A stretch of DNA of 64,000 nucleotides, taken from the NCBI RefSeq assembly GCF_013414195.1, contig NZ_JAATTV010000009.1, positions 80,628 to 144,627 on the forward strand. The letters run 5' to 3'. This DNA is from Psychrobacter sp. BI730 (GTDB taxonomy: Bacteria > Pseudomonadota > Gammaproteobacteria > Pseudomonadales > Moraxellaceae). A model generated the notes under the pieces. It was given only the letters and a program-made list of their open reading frames with translations. It ran no database searches and had not been told where the DNA came from. The position numbers and the translations under genes are program-made. This document shows, piece after piece, positions 63,866-64,000 of this stretch (positions within the stretch are counted from its first letter, which is position 1; each line of letters begins with the position of its first letter).

Positions 63866-64000
63866 GTAAATCCCTTTAGTGAAAATAACATTTATATAAT
63901 TATTCAATCAATTACAGCGATACTAGGGCGTGTTGAACATTGGCGACAAATTAATGGCAAAAAAAATAGCGAACGGTTAATCTTTAAGCTCTCACACAAA
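63866..64000. other. Right-edge region upstream of the AGCS symporter
   Basis: AT-rich leader of the symporter gene, then at about 63926 the sequence TAGGGCGTGTTGAACATT, whose first ten bases equal the terminal repeat of the MITE-like element at 52509-52682. It may be the end of another mobile or repeat element continuing beyond the window. No glycine riboswitch pattern was recognised. Confidence 0.4.

Noticed and set aside
63866..63930. Glycine riboswitch in front of the AGCS symporter
   Set aside because: The visible leader is short and AT-rich without the conserved aptamer blocks.

Overview
The window looks like a chromosomal segment of a Psychrobacter-like member of the Moraxellaceae (Gammaproteobacteria). 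This is inferred from gene content and order and not from a database search. The supporting points are the smc-zipA-ligA block, an AT-leaning base composition, a complete leucine/isovalerate catabolic cluster next to a rubredoxin-reductase gene, and dispersed intergenic repeats. Most of the window is ordinary housekeeping and transport DNA. No prophage, CRISPR array, rRNA operon or complete insertion sequence was seen.

Layout. 1-2155 (minus): the start of an ABC-dependent capsule export operon (kpsM, kpsT, and kpsE cut by the window edge). 2353-2966: elongator tRNA-Met and RNase P RNA. 3.0-6.0 kb (minus): coaD, a 2[4Fe-4S] ferredoxin, bioA and bioD. 6.2-9.5 kb: smpB, a DMT-family permease divergent from an Lrp/AsnC regulator, and a lipoprotein. 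9.6-11.8 kb: amtB with a sigma-54-type promoter and an unknown second gene. 12.2-17.3 kb: YgiQ-type radical SAM protein, two lipoproteins, tandem intergenic repeats and an AT-rich orphan gene. 17.7-25.3 kb: ligA, zipA, smc. 25.3-29.1 kb: an orphan gene, a TauE-type permease, birA and coaX. 29.2-38.4 kb: six genes for breakdown of leucine/isovalerate (acyl-CoA synthetase, mccB, hydratase, mccA, HMG-CoA lyase, isovaleryl-CoA dehydrogenase). 38.7-40.7 kb: rubredoxin reductase and a DJ-1/PfpI protein. 41.1-44.5 kb: gltIJKL-type glutamate/aspartate ABC transporter. 44.9-50.9 kb: hslO, an alpha/beta hydrolase, a Tat-exported PhoX-type phosphatase behind a Pho box, and a FAH-family enzyme. 51.0-57.1 kb: a basic-amino-acid-type ABC transporter with one ATPase, two permeases and three successive substrate-binding lipoproteins. 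57.4-63.9 kb: an acidic lipoprotein, proA, a ribonuclease/barstar pair, gltS, and a sodium:alanine/glycine symporter.

How the genes fit together. Much of the window serves amino-acid and nitrogen economy: AmtB, two polar amino-acid ABC systems, GltS, the AGCS symporter, ProA and the leucine pathway. The biotin genes bioA, bioD and birA supply and attach the cofactor needed by MccA. coaD and coaX both serve CoA synthesis.

The most unusual items are as follows. (1) A two-gene unit at 59610-60783 encodes a cold-shock domain fused through a membrane helix to a guanyl-specific ribonuclease domain with all catalytic residues present, followed one base later by a barstar-type inhibitor. (2) A roughly 105-bp intergenic repeat with imperfect terminal inverted repeats occurs five times, three of them inside the leucine operon. 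(3) A 174-bp MITE-like element precedes a permease pair. (4) An in-frame stop at codon 4 separates the natural ribosome-binding site of the AGCS symporter from the rest of its reading frame. (5) Three consecutive paralogous binding proteins share one transporter.
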